The notes below the pieces were generated by a model. That model ran no database searches and was not told where the DNA came from. It saw only the letters and a list, made by a program, of their open reading frames with translations. 64,000 nucleotides of DNA from Nageia nagi (taxonomy: Eukaryota > Pinophyta): NCBI GenBank assembly GCA_050084985.1, contig JBITNC010000001.1, positions 211,420,001 to 211,484,000 on the forward strand. Reading direction: 5' to 3'. The position numbers and the translations under genes are program-made. This document shows positions 59,494 through 64,000 of the stretch, piece by piece (positions within the stretch are counted from its first letter, which is position 1; each line of letters begins with the position of its first letter).

Positions 59494-61187
59494 CTAAAAT
59501 TCTTCTTTGAGTTCTATACTATCTTTCATGGGAAACTTTGTAACAAAATTTATGACTGCTTGCCCTTTAACTAATTTTTGTTTCATAAACTTGAGGTCAA
59601 ACTCCTGAAGTAGCATGATCCATTTTGCTAACCTTCCATTGAGGCATGTTTTTGATATAATATATCTTAGTGGGTCTTCCTCAGTATGTTCATGTGTTGT
59701 GATATTAATCATATAATGCCTCAACCTTTTGGTAGCAAACACTATGCATTGACATAACTTCTTAATAGGTGTGTACCTGGTTTCATATTCTTTCAATGTT
59801 CTACTAATAAAGTAGACTACTCTCTCTTTACCATCTTCTTCTTACTTTTCCAACATTACCCCAAATGCATGTTCAATAGCTAAGACATAGAGCCAAAGAG
59901 GTTCTCCATGACTATATAGAGCCAATATTAGTGGATGTAGCAAATACTTTTTTATTCTATCAAATGCTTCTTGACACTTAACATCTGATTTAAACTTAAC
60001 TTTTTTCTTAAGTAAATGGGACATAGGAGCTATCTTATCTATTAATTGATAAATGAATCTTCTAATAGCTTGAATCTTACCTTGGAGGCTTCTCATTTGC
60101 TTAAGATTTATAAGAGGAGACATTTCTATGATGGCTTTAAATTTCTTTGGATCCACTTCAACTGCTCTCCTAGAGATAATGTGCTCCAAGAGTTTTCTTG
60201 ATGATACCCCAAATACATATTTTTGAGCCTTGATTATTTACTTGTACTTATTCATCCTTGAAATGCTATTTTTACATCCTTGACATGATCTTCTTTATTC
60301 TTTGATTTTATCAAGATATCATCTACATAGACCTATACTATTTTATGAATGAAGTCATGAAACATGGCTATCAATACTCTTTGATACGTGGCCCTTGGAT
60401 TCTTAAGACCAAATAGTATGACCTTGTAGTATAAATTGCCCCAAGGAGTTCTAAAGGGTATTTTATGCTGATCACTTTCCTTGATTTTGATTTGATTATA
60501 TCCTAAAAATTCATCCATAAATGATAACATATCATAACTTGCCAAACTATCAATGATCATATCTATGTTGGGTAGTGGGAAGTCATCTTTTGGACATGCT
60601 TTATTGATATTTTTGAAATTAGTACATACTCTAATTTCACTTGTAGATTTCTTAACTAGAACTACATTGTCCATCCATTCTAAATAATCAATGGGTCTAA
60701 TAAAACTAGCTTCCAATAGTTTCTCTATTTCCTTCTTGACTAGTAAAGAAATATGAATAGGTAGCTTTCTTGATTTTTTCTTTATAAGAACTACTCCTTT
60801 CTCAAAAACCAAGTTATGTAATACAAAATTTTCATCTAATATAGGCATATCTTTATATGACCATGCAAACAATTCAAAATAATCATGAAAAGATTGAATC
60901 AACTTATTTTGCAAAGGTTCCTCAAGGAGCTTACCCATTTTTAAGAATCATGGCGTCTCTTGAGAACTAATGTTGACCTCCTCTATCTCTTCATTCAACC
61001 AAGTAATCTTTGATTTTGATGGTGTGGGATATGGAAACTCTCCCAACCCTTCAATTTTATCCTCCATAGATTCACCAAAGCAAGCATGTACATCTAGATA
61101 ATGATTGTGAGTTCTCTTTTCATGCCTAGTTGGATATTCAGTTCTAGCACCCATAGATTCTAAAAAAGCATCATCATTCTCAAACAA
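59494..61187 (-). pseudogene. Reverse transcriptase and connection/RNase H region of the pol relic
   Basis: RT core on the minus strand: a LPIHISLLVKKEIEKLLEAS block, VCTNFKNINKACPKDDFPLP, LSFMDEFLGYNQIKI (catalytic Asp), ATYQRVLIAMF and the box YVDD at 60330-60319, just past a stop. Continuing: SRRAVEVDPKKFKAI (60170 down), a PLWLYVLAIEHAFGVML block and a LNGRLAKWIMLLQEFDL block (about 59640-59580), the RT-attached RNase H/tether region. The upstream ORF 61187-60948 is the linker to protease. Broken by several stops and shifts. Confidence 0.88.
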
Positions 61188-61564
61188 GTCTATAGCATGT
61201 ATTGCATCTTCATCATCTATTTCACATTCAATAATAAAAAAATTTTGATGATCCCTTACCCATTCATCTTCTTATGTTACCAACGAATGACTAACCTAAC
61301 CATCATGACCATCTTCATGATACAGAATGATGCAAAATTTATTTCCTCCATGATTTCCTCTAAAGAGGACCATTAATGATCTTTATGGAACCAAGAGGAG
61401 AATGGGTGATCCTTTTCCTAAGTCTCCTATCATCCATCCAAGTCTCTCTCTAGACTAATGTTATTTATGTTCGTGATGATGTAGGAACCAAACTCGATAT
61501 CCCTGACATTAATTCTTTGTAATGATTTTTTATAGATCTACTCATTCTTATCTAGGATAGACTA

Positions 61565-62486
61565 TTATTCTACATCATATGGAATAAATCTTTCAAGGAG
61601 AACATAATCACATTGTTTGGCTATTTTCTCATCTCCTTCTACCTTGTAAACATTTCCTTCAGAATAAAACTTGAAGCATCTATGCAAAGTGGATGCTACT
61701 CCTTTCATGTCATCTATCCAAGGCCTCCCAAGAATGAAATTAGAATAAGGTTTTTCATATATAATGTAGAAGAGGGTCTGAAGAACCTTATTTCTAACTT
61801 TGATTGGAAGTGTGATTATTCTTGCACATTTCTTTGGAACACCATCAAACCTCTTAACTCTCATGGTAGTCTCTTCTCTTGGAGGTAATAAATCTAGATC
61901 AAACTATGAAAGTAAGTGAGTGGTGGTAATATTCAAAGCTACCCCACCATATATCAATGATCTCTTAACTGTATTGACAAAGTAACTTACTTCAATAAAT
62001 AATGGTGGATGTAATCAAGCCACATCCTTACTAGGCCTTTCACTAGGATGAAAAGTGAGAACATCTCCTTTACTCCATATTTTTAGCTTTTCCACAAAAG
62101 CAGTGATTGAGATGCTCCTATCTATCTTGCTATTCTTGAAAATCTAATTCATCATTTCTCTATGGGGTTCTAAAATTTGAGGTAATTCAAGCAAACTAAC
62201 CTTAGCTTGTGTATTCTTGAGTTGCTCAATGAGGTCAAAACTTCTTGGGTCTTTAGAAATCTCTTTTTTCATATGTGAAAGGATTTGTTGCTACTTTTGA
62301 TCTTCCTTTTATAAGTGTTACACACACTTCTTCATGGAAAATTACATTTACATGTTGCTCTTCCCCTATATCTTTAACTTTGGTAGGACAAATATAGAAC
62401 CCAACCTCTATAAGCCTTTGTATTTTGTTCCTTAGGCCTCCACACCCATTAGTGACATTCCCCTTGGTTTGATAATATTCACAATT
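61565..62486 (-). pseudogene. gag C-terminus and protease region of the pol relic
   Basis: At the right end, YYQTKGNVTNGCGGLRNKIQ (about 62480-62420), then RLIEVGFYICP and GEEQHVNVIF match the element-1 Gag knuckle region (CEYHQAKGHATNGCGNLRDR, then GEEQHINMIF) closely. Protease-side sequence follows: FILGRPWIDDMKGVAST near 61730 with LPIKVRNKVLQTLFYII before it. The first cysteine of the knuckle and everything upstream are lost at the junction with the LTR-like unit at 62487. Many stops in 61870-62290. Confidence 0.78.
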
Positions 62487-63119
62487 TGTACACCCAAAAT
62501 AATGTATAAATGATAAATTGATGCACTATTTATCTATAAAATGTTATTTAAGTATATATGAGAAATATGGCATCAAATGAATAATGATAAATAATGTACC
62601 TTCATCATAATCACATAAACATGAACTAGAAAACCCATTTATCAATCATTATGGTGCATTCACAAAGAAATATGCCACTAATGACCAAAATATACTATGC
62701 CATTAGTTGTGTTAAATAAGTAGATCCATGAATAGACAAAAAGATATGTGAAAGAGAGTTGCAGGGTTTAACAGATCTATGCAAAGGTGGTGTTACAAAA
62801 TATCATTATTGGTAGGATAGAATGATCTTGCATTTGTTGAAGTTTCTTTTGTTATTTATGATGCCCTCACATGATGTCTCTTGTGTTTCCTTTTATGTGA
62901 CTTTATAGCAACATCCTAGTCTTATTTGATTCTTAAGATCATTTCACATTACATGGTTTGAGGTATCTTTCTTGATATTTGATACCTTTTACATTATACA
63001 ATAGTCTATTATATTTAATACAATACCTTGGGTATATTTTAACCTCTTTTTACAATAAATATCATTGATGCTAAAAATAAATTATTAAATAAGTAATAAT
63101 TCATTTTTAGGCATCTACA
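62487..63119 (-). mobile_element. LTR-like unit, TGTACACCC to GGCATCTACA
   Basis: Ends are TGTA...TACA. The minus-strand start TGTAGATGCCTAAAAATG matches 2255 and 47181. It cuts the gag of the pol relic directly. Flanking 5-mers (CAATT and TAAAC) do not match, so it is not a simple solo LTR, or one border has been lost. Confidence 0.55.
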
Positions 63120-63182
63120 TAAACTTTTGAAATGGCTATTACTAACACTATTATTCTTGATAATGGTGCTAAAAATGATGGG

Positions 63183-64000
63183 TGTTAATTCATAATTTAA
63201 TTTATCAATCTGAGTTTAAGTGTACAAAAGCTATATATAGCAATGGTCATGTTCCTTTATTTTGATTTAATAACACACTTTGAAAAATAAAAATAACTAA
63301 AATAGTTAATTGGTTGGCTAGTAAAATGCATAAAATCACTCTCAAAGCTGAAAGAAATATACCAAACTAATCTAATAAAGTAAGGAAATGATAAGGGTAG
63401 ATTCCACTAATTGAAGGGGACCTTATTCCTCCATAAAAAATACCCAAGAAGACTCAAAAGTTTAAATAACTACTCTTTTATTCAATACTATTATTCATAA
63501 AGTAAAATGGATATAATATCTTTTAAGAAAATATTATTCTTTCTCTGTTACATTCTACCTCACACATTCTAATCTATTCCAACCTCTTCTTTTGTACATA
63601 AGAATATTATTTATTCTTCTTCTTCACTATAACTAAAACCCATAAATAACTCAATATAATAAAAATAACCTATCTCCATGGCTACCAATGATCTGTTCTC
63701 CAATAGCTGGCAAAATAAGGACCTAAAATTGTAGGAATTATAACTTTTTCATTCCTTAATCATTTTTTAAAATTCTATAAAAAGTTAAGAGTACCAATTT
63801 TACAAGGAAGCTCTCATCTACATTTCATTCATTTTTAAGTCTATTTTGTCCTCCAAAATAATTATGTTCCAAAATACCCCTTTTTAATTCCCAATATGCA
63901 ATCTCATTTCTAGTGCTTCAAATCCATGGAAGATGGAGTACTTCGCTAGTTTGTAAGTTGTTAAAGTTTGGTTTTATGGAAATTTTCAATATTTTACCTC
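63183..64000 (+). repeat. Dispersed repeat, copy 2 (partner at 15377), cut by window end
   Basis: Same orientation and order as 15377-16110, roughly 85-90 percent similar by eye, with an extra 75 bp or so near 63375-63450. Confidence 0.75.

Overview
The window looks like intergenic DNA of a land plant with a large, repeat-rich genome. It is very AT-rich and built almost entirely of LTR retrotransposons, old and young, nested in one another. No ordinary host gene is evident. The lineages seen (Ty1/copia, chromodomain-type Ty3/gypsy, Tat/Athila-like Ty3/gypsy) are typical of seed plants; I cannot name the species. One 100-base run of N (685-784) is an assembly gap.

Layout. 1-520: an unrecognised, coding-like minus-strand stretch running off the left edge. 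685-1795: gap and short tandem repeats. 2255-5250: LTR fragment, then the 3' end of a chromovirus (integrase, chromodomain-like tail) and its LTR. 6407-13098: a complete but decayed Ty1/copia element with both LTRs. 13099-19249: no genes, one dispersed repeat. 19250-24880: remains of a minus-strand LTR element. 24880-35160: gene-free AT-rich DNA with several degenerate tandem arrays. 35282-46101: remains of a minus-strand Ty3/gypsy element split by a very young insertion at 35783-44064. 47181-49030: decayed gag-protease piece. 49240-62486: a decayed Ty3/gypsy pol on the minus strand, whose integrase is split by a second copy of the young family at 50167-58122. 62487-64000: LTR-like unit and dispersed repeat.

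The most interesting object is that young family. Both copies carry 855-859 bp LTRs, a primer-binding-like site, one gag ORF, no protease/RT/integrase, and on the opposite strand a three-exon gene for a plant mobile domain (PMD) protein with an acidic region and C-terminal coiled coil. Upstream of the antisense gene lie four tandem arrays sharing a GATAAG core. Groups of a 16-bp GC-rich palindrome spaced about 30 bp recur in the LTRs and non-coding interior. Element 1 is nearly pristine: LTRs differ by one base, 5-bp target duplication, gag and all three PMD exons open. Element 2 has the same layout but several in-frame stops in gag and PMD. It sits inside a pol relic that shares the gag C-terminus and a tandem-repeat motif with the young family, making that relic a good candidate for a relative of the autonomous partner that supplies pol in trans.

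All coordinates and comparisons were read by eye. Family assignments rest on recognised motifs, not database searches.
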